Below are positions 55,310 to 64,000 of a stretch of DNA of 64,000 nt, piece by piece. The position numbers were made by a program, and so were the translations under genes. Positions within the stretch are counted from its first letter, which is position 1. Every line of letters starts with the position of its first letter. The notes below the pieces were generated by a model that saw only the letters and a program-made list of their open reading frames with translations, did not search any database and had not been told where the DNA came from. The DNA comes from an uncultured Bacteroidales bacterium (lineage in GTDB: Bacteria > Bacteroidota > Bacteroidia > Bacteroidales > Muribaculaceae), in the NCBI GenBank assembly GCA_902787185.1, contig CADAFP010000002.1:94755-158754 (forward strand), read 5' to 3'.

Positions 55310-55561
55310 CTATTGAAGGTTCTGACTCTCCTGGATAAACTCGTCGGCGATATAGAGGTCGCTGTAAAGATAGAGGCCTGTGGATTTGTCATGCAAGTCG
55401 GCACAAGTCTGGCTCTCGTAGAACAGTTCCAATGCTTTTACAGGCTCAATATTAAGCCTCTTGGCCAGTTCCACTGCAATGGCACCGATGCGGTTACTCA
55501 AGATGATTTCTTGAACAATCGGTGATTTGACGGGGTCATCATATTGCTTCGGTTCCATCAT
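55310..55561 (-). CDS. DUF3791-like small protein, last gene of the DUF3990 cluster
   Basis: An 83-residue protein with IVQEIILSNRIGAIAVELAK and KALELFYESQTCADLHD, then STGLYLYSDLYIADEFIQE. It resembles the small helical partners found next to DUF3990 genes in Bacteroidales. It overlaps the DUF3990 gene by 20-23 bp, so the genes are coupled. Role as antitoxin or accessory is inference. The start is one of two adjacent ATG codons. Confidence 0.6.
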   Translation of the reverse strand: MMEPKQYDDPVKSPIVQEIILSNRIGAIAVELAKRLNIEPVKALELFYESQTCADLHDKSTGLYLYSDLYIADEFIQESQNLQ

Positions 55562-56033
55562 AAATCAGGTATTTGTCAGTCAGGTCTTGGCTGAGTAAAC
55601 ACATCTGGTTATTTGGCTGATGTTGGGATAATCGTCCTAATGCAGTGTCAATGTCCATCAGCCCGAGCATATAAAGGTTAACCGTGTCAACCACTCTATC
55701 GTTGGCAACACCACCCTCAATGTAGTCATAGGCATCTGCAACCTGTTGGCCTCGCCTGCTGGCAACAATGAATTCCAACCAATCGAGGTCATAAGCCTTG
55801 AAGATTCTGCAACGACCCTCGGTCAAGATGGCATCGCGTTTCAAGAGATATCTATTCAACACAGGTTCTTTTTTTCTGCGGTCAGCCATCAGCATAGCCC
55901 AATCCAAGGCTTGTTTACGAATGTCTGTCACATAAAACCCCTGTCCAAAATCCAGGTTTCTGCGACCCAACCTGCAAATTGGCGCCTCAACTATGTCCGT
56001 CCCGCCATGGAAAACAACAACCTCACTCATCAT
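55539..56033 (-). CDS. DUF3990 protein (ADP-ribosyltransferase-like, putative toxin)
   Basis: A 164-residue protein from ATG 56033, which overlaps the stop of the preceding gene by 4 bp (ATGA). Family segments are VVFHGGTDIVEAPICRLGRRNLDFGQGFYVTD, WLEFIVASRRGQ, DYIEGGVANDRVVDTVNLY and LSQHQPNNQMCLLSQDLTDKYL. DUF3990 is placed with ADP-ribosyltransferase folds; the HGG, N-x-D-x-G-x-G-x-Y-x-T and 'PNNQ' segments fit such a fold. It is the middle of three coupled genes flanked by small helical proteins, like a toxin with partners. No experimental role is known to me. Confidence 0.75.
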   Translation of the reverse strand: MMSEVVVFHGGTDIVEAPICRLGRRNLDFGQGFYVTDIRKQALDWAMLMADRRKKEPVLNRYLLKRDAILTEGRCRIFKAYDLDWLEFIVASRRGQQVADAYDYIEGGVANDRVVDTVNLYMLGLMDIDTALGRLSQHQPNNQMCLLSQDLTDKYLIYDGTEAI

Positions 56034-56266
56034 GATTTCTCCCATCGGTTAAGGCATTCAATCATGCCGTTTGCTATATTCTCGCGGCTTTCGGTATGCA
56101 AGGACTCATAATGAGGTATAATATACCGCTCAATCAACCCAACACGCTTCATGCGGCTGTACACCTCCTGATATGTAGTATTCAGGACGCGAGCAGTCGA
56201 TTCAATACAAGTGGCGACAAATGCCATGATGACTTGTGCTTTGGGTATTTCTACGAGTTGTTCCAT
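56030..56266 (-). CDS. DUF3791 small protein, first gene of the cluster (putative antitoxin)
   Basis: A 78-residue helical protein from ATG 56266 (MEQLVEIPKAQVIMAFVAT). DUF3791-type segments are CIESTARVLNTTYQEVYSRM, VGLIERYIIPHYESLHTES and RENIANGMIECLNRWEKS. A -7 box TAACTTTG (56298-56291 minus) supports this start rather than TTG 56293. It leads the operon and overlaps the DUF3990 start; the small leading gene is where antitoxins usually sit. Confidence 0.7.
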   Translation of the reverse strand: MEQLVEIPKAQVIMAFVATCIESTARVLNTTYQEVYSRMKRVGLIERYIIPHYESLHTESRENIANGMIECLNRWEKS

Positions 56267-56349
56267 GCCATTGGTTGATTTGACATGTTGCAAAGTTAGC
56301 GATAAAAGTTGAAGTAAAGATAATGTATGTAGAAAAACTTTTGCAGGGT

Positions 56350-56369
56350 GTTAAGACTAAATAAGTTTT
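56350..56369 (+). repeat. 20-bp direct repeat, right copy
   Basis: Exact copy of 55224-55243, 1126 bp away, just before the promoter of the receptor gene. Confidence 0.9.
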
Positions 56370-56420
56370 TGATTAAGACTTGGTAAGTCGAGGGAAGGTG
56401 GCTGAGTGGGATGAGGAGGG

Positions 56421-56428
56421 TAATTTTG
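56421..56428 (+). promoter_or_regulatory. -7 box of the receptor gene
   Basis: TAATTTTG, 27 bp before ATG 56456. The longer frame from 56411 would start before it. Confidence 0.5.
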
Positions 56429-56455
56429 CCGCCGAAATCAATCAAAAAACAAGGA

Positions 56456-58684
56456 ATGAAAATGTTGAGAACAGTTGTAATGATGGCTGCTGTCATGGTG
56501 ACGGCCGCTAATGTGATGGCCCAGGAAAATATGGGGCAAGCCGAAGTAAAACAGGACAGCGTTGAGTTGAGCGTCAATGACACGATAATGCTCAAGGATG
56601 TCGAGGTGGTGACGATGCGCCAGCTGGTCAAAACGCTGGACGACCGCTTGAGTTACAACGTGCAGGCCGACCCCGAGGCGCGCACGAGCACCGTGCTCGA
56701 CATGCTGCGCAAGGTGCCGCTGGTGAGCGTTGACGGCGAGGACAAGGTGCACGTCAACGGCGGTGAGAGTTTCAAGATTTACAAGAACGGCCACCCCGAT
56801 CCGGCCTTGTCGTCCAACCCCAAAGAGGTGCTCCGTGCCATGCCAGCCAACACAATCAAGAGAATCGAGGTGATTACCGAGCCTGGTGCTCGCTATGATG
56901 CCGAAGGGGCAACAGCCATCCTGAATATCGTCACCGTCGAGGGTGCACGCATCGAGGGCGTGAACGGCACAGTGACAGCTTCAATGAATACCTTCGGCAC
57001 CCCCAATGCGAGTGCCTACATCGCTGCACGCGCGGGTAAATTCACCATGGGAGCAACCGCATTTTTCCAAAGACAGACGCGCCGCATGTTTGCAGGCGAG
57101 GACGAGACCTGGACAACCTTTAAGGACACGGGGGCGAGCATGTATAATCACTATCGCAACGATCAACCCGCTTGGGTATATCACCTCGATTTGAATGCCA
57201 GCTATGAGGTGGATTCGCTCAATCTAATTACAGCATCCTTTGGCGGTTACCGCTATGGTCTGAAAATTCACGGCGACAGCCACATCGAGTATAATGATGC
57301 GGCAGGGCATTTGCTCACATCCTATGACAACCCGTTTTTCATGCCGCGATATGGGGGCATGACATGGAACGGGCGTGCCGACTGGGAACATCGTACCAGC
57401 CGCAAGGACGAAGTGCTGACCGCGTCCTACATGTTCTCGACCACGGGCCAACACGAGGAACAGTATGACTCGCTCATCAACCTGGTCAATCCGCAGTTTG
57501 ACTACAAAAGTTACAGCAAGTGGGGCAAGGAACGCTTTATCGAGCACACCTGGCAACTCGACTACCAACTGCCGCTATGGGAACATCACCTGCTGGAGGT
57601 GGGCGGCAAATATATCCTACGCCAGAACAAAAGCCACAACCGCATGAACTATGACGGCGCTGCGGAACTTGACACCGACACCCGCTTCAAGCACAACATG
57701 CATGTGGGGGCAGCCTATGCCTCATGGCGTTACACGGTGGGCGATGTCACCCTGCGCGGCGGCTTGCGATACGAGTACAGCCACTTCTTCGCCAGCTACC
57801 CCAATGGCGACGGGGAGCCCTTTGGGCGCGACCTGCACGACTTGGTGCCCTCGGCGAGCGTTCACTGGCAACTGTCACCGTTCAACAGCCTGCGTTTGTC
57901 GTGGGCAACGAGCCTCAACCGCCCCGGCATCCAGTATCTCAATCCGGCTGTAAAGCGCTATACCACAACGATAGAGTACGGCAATCCACACCTGTCGAGT
58001 GCCCGCAACAACATGCTGAGCCTCAACTTCCAGCACACGGGCAACCGCATAACCTTCAATGTCAAGCCCACCTTGACCATCACCCGCAACCTCATCGGGT
58101 GGTCCCGCACCTCACATGACGGCATCGTGTGCACGACCGTCAGCAACGACTGCCGTTACCTGATGGCGGGCGTGGGCGGTTTCCTGCAGTGGATGGTGAC
58201 AGGCAAGACCACCCTCGTCATGAACGGCGAGTTGTGTTACAAGCGCTATCACAACCCGTCCCAGGACCTCACCCATAGCGGTTGGGGCGGCAACCTGTAT
58301 GCCCAATTGTCACAGAAATTGCCGTGGAAGTTGCGCGCGACAGCGACTTGCATGTGGCACGGAATCGGGCACGATGTGAGCCATGTGTATGGCTACAGCA
58401 CCATGCCCAACCCCACCATCATGCTGGGCCTGTCACGCTCCTTCCTCAAGGACAACCGCCTGACGGTGCGCTTGAGTGCCAACTCCATCCTGCACAAGTA
58501 CCAGGTGTCCAAAGACTATATCACCCAGGGCGACTATGTGAACCACGGTGTGGGGCACTTCAACCAGCGCAACGTGCAACTGTCGTTGAGTTATGCCTTC
58601 GGCTCCAGCAACACGCGCGTCAAGCAAACGAGCACTACAGTCGAAAACGACGACCTGGTGGGCGGCTTGAGAAACGGCAACTGA
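56456..58684 (+). CDS. TonB-dependent receptor-like outer membrane beta-barrel protein
   Basis: A 742-residue protein from ATG 56456 with a signal peptide (VMVTAANVMA-QE). The plug domain is of the type used in the outer-membrane-protein beta-barrel family: STVLDMLRKVPLVSVDGEDK, FKIYKNGHPDPALSSNPKEV and AMPANTIKRIEVITEPGARYDAEGATAILNIV. A long barrel follows, ending VQLSLSYAFGSSNTRVKQ. There is no N-terminal carboxypeptidase-D-like domain, and no partner SusD. Substrate unknown. It follows the direct-repeat-flanked cluster on the other strand. Confidence 0.82.
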   Translation: MKMLRTVVMMAAVMVTAANVMAQENMGQAEVKQDSVELSVNDTIMLKDVEVVTMRQLVKTLDDRLSYNVQADPEARTSTVLDMLRKVPLVSVDGEDKVHVNGGESFKIYKNGHPDPALSSNPKEVLRAMPANTIKRIEVITEPGARYDAEGATAILNIVTVEGARIEGVNGTVTASMNTFGTPNASAYIAARAGKFTMGATAFFQRQTRRMFAGEDETWTTFKDTGASMYNHYRNDQPAWVYHLDLNASYEVDSLNLITASFGGYRYGLKIHGDSHIEYNDAAGHLLTSYDNPFFMPRYGGMTWNGRADWEHRTSRKDEVLTASYMFSTTGQHEEQYDSLINLVNPQFDYKSYSKWGKERFIEHTWQLDYQLPLWEHHLLEVGGKYILRQNKSHNRMNYDGAAELDTDTRFKHNMHVGAAYASWRYTVGDVTLRGGLRYEYSHFFASYPNGDGEPFGRDLHDLVPSASVHWQLSPFNSLRLSWATSLNRPGIQYLNPAVKRYTTTIEYGNPHLSSARNNMLSLNFQHTGNRITFNVKPTLTITRNLIGWSRTSHDGIVCTTVSNDCRYLMAGVGGFLQWMVTGKTTLVMNGELCYKRYHNPSQDLTHSGWGGNLYAQLSQKLPWKLRATATCMWHGIGHDVSHVYGYSTMPNPTIMLGLSRSFLKDNRLTVRLSANSILHKYQVSKDYITQGDYVNHGVGHFNQRNVQLSLSYAFGSSNTRVKQTSTTVENDDLVGGLRNGN

Positions 58685-58746
58685 CGTTAACTGTTCCGCA
58701 TATCCGCATAATGGTAAACGTCGGCCAATTTAGCGAATTGAACGAA

Positions 58747-58781
58747 GGTATCCGCACCCCGATGTCAGGAATGCGGATACC
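58747..58781. other. perfect hairpin between the receptor gene and the enzyme remnant
   Basis: GGTATCCGCA (58747-58756) pairs with TGCGGATACC (58772-58781). No T-run follows, so a processing or stabilising hairpin is as likely as a terminator. Confidence 0.5.
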
Positions 58782-58890
58782 GATTCACTTAACTCTTAGG
58801 CCGTTAGTCCAATCAAAGTCAGAAGAGCGTATTATGACACAGTCTCTTGTAGTCCATGCCCTTAGGCAAATTTAAGAGCGCAAGACAAAA

Positions 58891-59207
58891 CTAAAGGACG
58901 AGTCGCAACCTAATGTGGTTGACTGGGCTGGTCGGCAAGATATCGGACCGAAGCGACACGCGACAAGCCCTGGCGAGGACGTTCCAAGCGCCGCCGCGGT
59001 ACACGCGGACAGAGCCCGAATCAGGGCCTGTGGGATGTTACCTCGGTCTGACCGATGCAGTAACTTGACAGCGTCACCTGATGGGCTGGTTTCTCCCAGT
59101 CTTGAACTTCATCTCCCTGCTCGGGCGTCGCGCCCATCGTGAAAGTGCCGCCCTGCACGCCTATCATCGTGAATGACACGCCGTTGACCGTGAAGGTCTC
59201 GTTTGCG
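58891..59207 (-). pseudogene. truncated formylglycine-generating-enzyme-like remnant, copy 1
   Basis: On the minus strand, right after the BspA stop, an N-terminal piece reads TMIGVQGGTFTMGATPEQGD...VTLSSYCIG..EVT. It is joined after about six bases, in another frame, to the C-terminal piece RVYRGGAWNVLARACRVSLR...LRL. These are the two ends of a FGE-sulfatase (SUMF1-like) domain; the middle 150 or so residues are missing. The same deletion exists in copy 2 at 62186-62504. It cannot make a working enzyme. Confidence 0.7.
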
Positions 59208-59209
59208 GG

Positions 59210-62011
59210 TTACGGCATCTCAGGCCATGCTCCGCTCAGCAGGTAGTCAACTAAGCCGGTCACATCGGCTATATTGATGTCGCCATCCTGGTTCACATCG
59301 GCAGCATCGAGATTGATGGCCCCAGCGTTCTTGCTCAACAAATAGTCAATCAGGTCAGTCACGTCGGCTATATCAATACTGCCGTCGTCGTTCACGTCGC
59401 CCCAGTCAGGCTTCTCGCTGAAATAGCCGGGGTTGTCGGGGCCTCCATCGATGTGGGCATAGTCCGCGCCCACGTGGTTAGCATCATAGGTCGTGCCCTT
59501 GCCACCAACCAGGCTGGTACAGTCATTGAACACATTTCTAGAGATCGCTTGAGTCATGTCACTCAACTGCCAACCATCGCCCACGTAGATGGTCCGCAGA
59601 GCACTGCTGCCCCTGAACATTTCATTCATGTCCATCACATTGGAGGTGATGAAACTGCTCAAATCCAGGCTCGTCAATTTATAGCAGCGGCTGAACATGT
59701 CATCCATACGCGTCACCTCGCTGGTGTTCAAGTAGTTCATCCCGGTGATGGTTTCAAGTTTCCTCATTTCGTAGAACCAGTAGCAAGTGAACGTCGGACG
59801 GACTTCGGCGAACGAGGGGTCGAAGGTCACATGGGTCACTTTGGCATTAGTGCCATCGGTTGTCCAATCGGGTTCGACAGCGCCATCGTTCAAATCGTAG
59901 GTCGTGCCCGTTCGGCTACTGCGATAGTAGTCGCAGTAGAACGTCAGCGTCGTGTTCTCGGCCGTGTAGCAGGCATAGGTTTGGGGCGCGACGTAGCTCA
60001 AGTAGCCCGGGTCGCTGGCGCCGCCGTCGATGTGGGCGTACTCCTTGTCGATGTGGTTGTTGTCGTAGCTCGTGCCTTTGTCGCCTGCCAGGTCGATGCA
60101 GTCATTGAACATTTTCCCGGATTCGGTCACTGCCGCTGTGCTCCATCCGTCGCCAACATAGATGGTTTGCAGACTGATACAGGCATGGAACATAGAATCC
60201 ATGGCCTCCACATTGGCGGTGTTGAAGGTGCTCAAGTCAAGGCTCGTCAAATATACGCAGAGAGAGAACATGCCCGACATGTCTGTCACCTTGGCAGTGT
60301 TGAAATGACTCAAGTCAAGGCTCCTCAATTCATTGCAATTATAGAACATGTGCTTCATACTGGTCACCTCGCTGGTGTTCAAATACTCCATGCCCTCGAT
60401 GGGACGAAGCAACGTCATCCCGCTAAACCAACCGCAGGTGGTCGTCGGACGGGCCTCGGCGAACGACGGGTCAAACACCACCTTGGTCACGTTGGTGCTG
60501 ATGCCATCGGCGCGCCAAGCGGTTTCGTCGTTTTCAGTGTTCAGGTCGTAGGTCTTGCCAGGGCGAGGACCGCGCTGGTTGTCGTAGTAGAACGTCAGTG
60601 TCGCATCCTCGGCCGTGTAACAGGCATAGGGCGCAGGAGTGATATCGCTCAAGTAGCCCGGGTCACTCTCACCGCCGTCGAGATGGGCGTATTCTGATCC
60701 AATGTGGTCCCTGGTATAGGTCGTGCCTTTGCCACCCACCAGGTCCGTACAGCCATAGAACATATCCCCGGAATCGTCCACAGCCGCTGTACTCCATCCG
60801 CTGCCGACATAGATGGTTTGCAGATTGACACACATCGAGAACATATAATCCATTTTTTCCACATTGGCGGTGTTGAAGGTGCTCAGGTCAAGGCTCTTCA
60901 GTTTCTGGCAGTAAGAGAACAAGCCAGGCATGTGTGTCACCTTGTCGGTGTTGAAATGACTCAAGTCAATGCTCGTCAAGTCACTGCAGTCATAGAACAT
61001 ATAATTCATGAGAGTCACCTCGCTGGTGTTCAGATACTCCAGGCCCTCGATGGATTTCATCCACTGCATGCCGTAGAACCAACCGTAGGTGGTCGTCGGG
61101 CGGGCCTCGGCGAACGACGGGTCAAAGACCACCTTCTTCACTTCGTTGTTGGTGCCATCATCTCTCCAACCAGAATTGTTTCTGCCCTCGTTCAGGTCAT
61201 AGGTCTTGCCCGGGCGCGTATTGCGCTGGTTATCGTAGTAGAACGTCAGCGTCTTGTCTGCCGTCGTGTAGCAGGCATAGGGCCCAGGGACGATATCGCT
61301 CAAGTAGCCCGGGAAGCCATCTTTGCCGTCGAGGTGGGCATAGGCCTTATCCACATGGTCGGCATCATAGGGGGTGCCCTTGCCGCCCAACAGGCTGGTG
61401 CAGTTATAGAACATGTCGGTAGATTTGGTCACAGCCGCTGTGCTCCATTCGGTACCGACATAGATGGTCGTCAGATTGGTACAAGCATTGAACATATAAT
61501 CCATAGATTCCACATTGGCCGTGTTGAAGGTGCTCAAGTCAAGTACCGTCAAACCGGTGCAACGGGAGAACATGCCAGACATGCTTGTCACATTGGTCGT
61601 GTTGAGATAACTCAAGTCAATGCTCGTCAATTCATAGCAGGCATGAAACATATAATCCATGCACGTCACCTCGCTGGTGTTCAGATACCTCATCCCAATG
61701 ACGGATTCAAGGTTATGCATTTGGTAGAACCAGTGGTAGGTCGATGTCGGGCGGGCATCGGCGAACGAATGGTGAAAGGCAACATACTTCACATAAGCAC
61801 TGTTGCCATCGGTTATCCAACCGGGCTCGACGGCGCCATCGTTCAAGTCATAGGTCGTGCCTACACAGATGCTGCGCTCGTTGTCGTAGCAGAACGTTAG
61901 CGAATTGGCCCCCGGCGAGTACCAGGCGTAGGCCTCTTGGGCGCTGGCTCCGATGGCGCACATCATGACCGACACCAACACAACCATCCGAGAAAGTAAT
62001 GGATTCTTCAT
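59210..62011 (-). CDS. BspA-like repeat surface protein with dockerin-like C-terminus
   Basis: A 933-residue protein from ATG 62011 (signal peptide with VVLVSVMMCAIGASA-QE; a -7 box TATATTTG at 62058-62051 minus supports this start). It has four modules of about 200 residues. Each begins with a YACYTAEDATLTFYYDNQR-like strand and continues with DUF285/BspA-type LRRs (YLNTSEVTSMKHMFYNC, LDLSTFNTANVEAMDSMF). The end carries two F-hand dockerin-like repeats (DVNDDGSIDIAD and DVNQDGDINIAD) and stops at GAWPEMP. BspA-type proteins bind host or microbial surfaces. No type IX tail is visible. The gene is followed by the enzyme remnant on the same strand, and a second BspA gene plus remnant lies upstream. 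Confidence 0.85.
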   Translation of the reverse strand: MKNPLLSRMVVLVSVMMCAIGASAQEAYAWYSPGANSLTFCYDNERSICVGTTYDLNDGAVEPGWITDGNSAYVKYVAFHHSFADARPTSTYHWFYQMHNLESVIGMRYLNTSEVTCMDYMFHACYELTSIDLSYLNTTNVTSMSGMFSRCTGLTVLDLSTFNTANVESMDYMFNACTNLTTIYVGTEWSTAAVTKSTDMFYNCTSLLGGKGTPYDADHVDKAYAHLDGKDGFPGYLSDIVPGPYACYTTADKTLTFYYDNQRNTRPGKTYDLNEGRNNSGWRDDGTNNEVKKVVFDPSFAEARPTTTYGWFYGMQWMKSIEGLEYLNTSEVTLMNYMFYDCSDLTSIDLSHFNTDKVTHMPGLFSYCQKLKSLDLSTFNTANVEKMDYMFSMCVNLQTIYVGSGWSTAAVDDSGDMFYGCTDLVGGKGTTYTRDHIGSEYAHLDGGESDPGYLSDITPAPYACYTAEDATLTFYYDNQRGPRPGKTYDLNTENDETAWRADGISTNVTKVVFDPSFAEARPTTTCGWFSGMTLLRPIEGMEYLNTSEVTSMKHMFYNCNELRSLDLSHFNTAKVTDMSGMFSLCVYLTSLDLSTFNTANVEAMDSMFHACISLQTIYVGDGWSTAAVTESGKMFNDCIDLAGDKGTSYDNNHIDKEYAHIDGGASDPGYLSYVAPQTYACYTAENTTLTFYCDYYRSSRTGTTYDLNDGAVEPDWTTDGTNAKVTHVTFDPSFAEVRPTFTCYWFYEMRKLETITGMNYLNTSEVTRMDDMFSRCYKLTSLDLSSFITSNVMDMNEMFRGSSALRTIYVGDGWQLSDMTQAISRNVFNDCTSLVGGKGTTYDANHVGADYAHIDGGPDNPGYFSEKPDWGDVNDDGSIDIADVTDLIDYLLSKNAGAINLDAADVNQDGDINIADVTGLVDYLLSGAWPEMP

Positions 62012-62185
62012 AATACAAGCAATTAAAAACGCAAATAATGAATTTTGCTGCAAATATAGTAAAAAAAATTGTTCTAGCATTACAAGAGAGGATATGCCAT
62101 CAAAATTCTGGCACATCCTCTTCTCATATCCTGGCTGGCACATCAAGCCTAATCGGCTCCTATCTGTGCTATTTTAATAAAGGAA

Positions 62186-62504
62186 TTAGAGGGCAAGGCG
62201 CAGCCCCAGGTGGTTGACTGAGCTCGACGGTATGATATCGGACCGAAGCGACACGCGACAAGCCCTGGCGAGGACGTTCCAAGCGCCGCCGCGGTACACG
62301 CGGACAGAACCCGAAGCTGGTCCCGTGGGATGTCACCTCGGCCTGACCGATGCAGTAACTTGACAGCGTCACCTGATGGGCTAGTTTCTCCCAGTCTTGA
62401 ACTTCATCGCCCTGCTCGGGCGTCGCGCCCATCGTGAAAGTGCCGCCCTGCACGCCTATCATCGTGAATGACACGCCGTTGACCGTATAGGTCTCGTTTG
62501 CGGG
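62186..62504 (-). pseudogene. truncated formylglycine-generating-enzyme-like remnant, copy 2
   Basis: Same structure as copy 1: N-terminal TMIGVQGGTFTMGATPEQGD to CIGQAEVT, then the C-terminal end VRVYRGGAWNVLARACRVSL in a shifted frame ending LRLAL. An ATG frame at 62474-62169 reads through the junction into out-of-frame sequence. It starts right after the stop of the second BspA gene. Confidence 0.7.
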
Positions 62505-64000
62505 TTACGGCATCTCAGGCCATGCTCCGCTCAGCAGGTAGTCAACCAGGCCGGTCACATCGGCAATATCCACATTGCCGTCAATGTTCACATCGGCAGC
62601 ATTGAGATTGATGCCCTCGGCATCCTTGTTCAACAGATAGTCGATCAGGTCGGTCACGTCAGCAATATCAACATTGAAGTCGTTGTTCACGTCGCCACGA
62701 ATGTAGGCAGGCTTCTCGCTGAAGTAGCCCGGATTGTCGGGACCGCCGTCGATGTGGGCATACTCCGACCTGATGTGGGCGGGATCGAAGGTCGTACCCA
62801 TACCGCCAACGAGGCTGTTGCATTCCATGAACATCTGAAAGTCGTCACTCACCGACGCGGTGCTCCAACCATCGCCGACATAGATTGTTTGCAGTGCGTG
62901 ACATAGAGCGAAAAGATTTCTCATGCCTCTCACCTTGGCCGTGTTGAAACTCCTCAAGTCAAGACTCTTAATTTTATTGCAGTGAATGAACATACCTCCC
63001 ATAAAGGTCACCTTTTCGGTGTTAAAGTGACTCAAGTCGATGCTTGTCAATTCGTTGCAAGCAGCGAACATGTATTCCATATTGGTCACCTCACTGGTGT
63101 TCAGGTATTCCAAGCCTGTGATAGACTCAAGATACTCCATATCATAAAACCATCCGTAGGTGGTCATCGGGCGGTATTCGGCAAACGAGGGGTCAATGAC
63201 TGCATACTTCACTTGCAAACAGGTTTGATCATCATGCCAAGCGGGGTTGTCTCTTCCCGTGTTCAGGCTGTAGATGGTGCCCGAGCGGGTGCCGCGCAGG
63301 TGGTCATAGTAGAACGTCAGCGTCTCATCCTCAGCCGTGAACACTACATAGGCCTTGGGTGCATAGGGGTCGGTCAAGTAGCCGGGGTTGTCGGGACCGC
63401 CGTCGATGTGGGCATAGGAGGCAGTCACGTGGTTGGCATCGTAGGCCGTGCCCTCACCGCCAACGAGGCTGCTGCAGTCCATGAACATCAGATAGTCTTC
63501 GCTCAAGGCAGCGGTGCTCCAACCAGCACTCACATTGATGGTTTGCAGACTGGAACATCCATTGAACATCTCGAGCATGTTGGTCACATTGGAGGTGTTG
63601 AAACTGTACAGGTCCAGACTCGTTATTTTTGTACAGGAATTGAACATTCCTGCCATATAATCATCGTGGTCACCTCGCTGGTGTTCAGATAATTCATACC
63701 CGAGATGGACAGAAGGCTATTCATGCCATCAAACCATCCGCAGGTGGTCGTCGGGCGGGCATCGGCGAACGAGGGGTCAAAGACGGCCTGCGTCACCTGT
63801 TGATATGTGTTGTCATTTACCCAACCGGGAGGAATAATGCCCTCGTTCAGGTCGTATATCCTGCCTGGGCGGGAATCACGCTGGTCGTCGCAGTAGAACG
63901 CCAGCGTCGTGTTCTCCTCGGTGTACACAACATAGGCCTCTTTCCATTCAGTGAAGTAGCCCGGGTTGCTCGGGCCGCCGTCGATGTGGGCATAGGTATC
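62505..64000 (-). pseudogene. BspA-like repeat surface protein, frameshifted and cut by the window edge
   Basis: The frame 62505-63656 codes 383 residues of BspA-type repeats ending in F-hand repeats (DVNNDFNVDIAD and DVNIDGNVDIAD) and GAWPEMP. The upstream part continues in another frame from about 63660 to beyond 64000 (YTEENTTLAFYCDDQRDSRP, then YLNTSEVTTM). The break falls between NTSEVTTM and MAGMFNSC, where the repeat pattern should continue in one frame. It may be a real frameshift, slippage or a sequencing error. Apart from this, it is the paralogue of the gene at 59210-62011. Confidence 0.75.

Noticed and set aside
56296-56631. Minus-strand frame upstream of the DUF3791 gene
   Set aside because: It overlaps the receptor gene start and the direct repeat and shows only low-complexity hydrophobic sequence.
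58915-59142. Plus-strand frame over the enzyme remnant
   Set aside because: It is the opposite strand of the recognisable formylglycine-generating-enzyme pieces.

Overview
The window reads as a chromosomal segment of a gut- or oral-type Bacteroidales bacterium, most likely Muribaculaceae or Prevotellaceae. The evidence is the TAnnTTTG -7 promoter boxes before most genes, two PorU-type (type IX secretion) sortases, a SusD/SusE-F protein, BspA-like repeat proteins, a streptopain (C10) protease, and housekeeping genes of Bacteroidales type. Assignment below order level is inference.

Layout. 0-8.8 kb (minus): end of a fumarylacetoacetate-hydrolase-like gene, rex, two tandem porU sortase genes and a phosphopantetheinyl transferase. 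8.9-13.3 kb: a very large protein joining dockerin-like repeats, SusE/F-like modules and a whole SusD domain, with no SusC partner. 13.4-18.5 kb: a tolC-hlyD-permease-permease export operon without an ATPase. 18.7-24.2 kb: a C10 protease with C-terminal dockerin repeats, converging on a large secreted protein with a type IX-like tail. 24.5-27.2 kb: cdd, a glucosaminidase with a start codon overlapping that of cdd, and kbl. 27.2-33.7 kb: a repeat-rich gap and a two-gene secreted-protein operon. 33.7-36 kb: six 50-bp tandem repeats and an MsbA-like exporter. 36-41 kb: an ECF sigma factor with a membrane partner, a small membrane protein, and an M16 protease downstream of a second copy of the sigma factor's promoter. 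41.3-45 kb: rbfA, a LolC/E-type permease, a MaoC-like hydratase, aroQ, a GxxExxY gene bracketed by inverted repeats, and an O-methyltransferase. 45-49 kb: two unknown genes, a cohesin-like secreted protein, a DUF3108 protein and a tandem pair of small secreted proteins. 49-52 kb: a duplicated block of decayed phage-tail sequence beside eno, which also duplicated the 3' end of eno. 52.1-55.2 kb: a candidate small RNA, an L,D-transpeptidase and a two-component system. 55.3-56.3 kb: a DUF3791/DUF3990 toxin-antitoxin-like cluster inside 20-bp direct repeats. 56.4-64 kb: a TonB-dependent receptor-like barrel and two BspA-like proteins, each followed by the same truncated formylglycine-generating-enzyme remnant. 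The second BspA gene is frameshifted and runs off the window.

Themes. Much of the window serves the cell surface: secretion (PorU, TolC/HlyD, LolC/E-like), envelope remodelling (glucosaminidase, L,D-transpeptidase) and secreted multidomain proteins. Four surface or secreted proteins carry canonical F-hand dockerin-like repeats and one small secreted protein looks like a cohesin, so a cell-surface cohesin-dockerin arrangement is a testable idea. Other signals that ordinary annotation would miss are a shared 29-bp ECF-type promoter, heptanucleotide repeat tracts at several gene borders, a 9-bp repeat that is intergenic in one place and codes the RbfA tail in another, and several small insertion or duplication scars.
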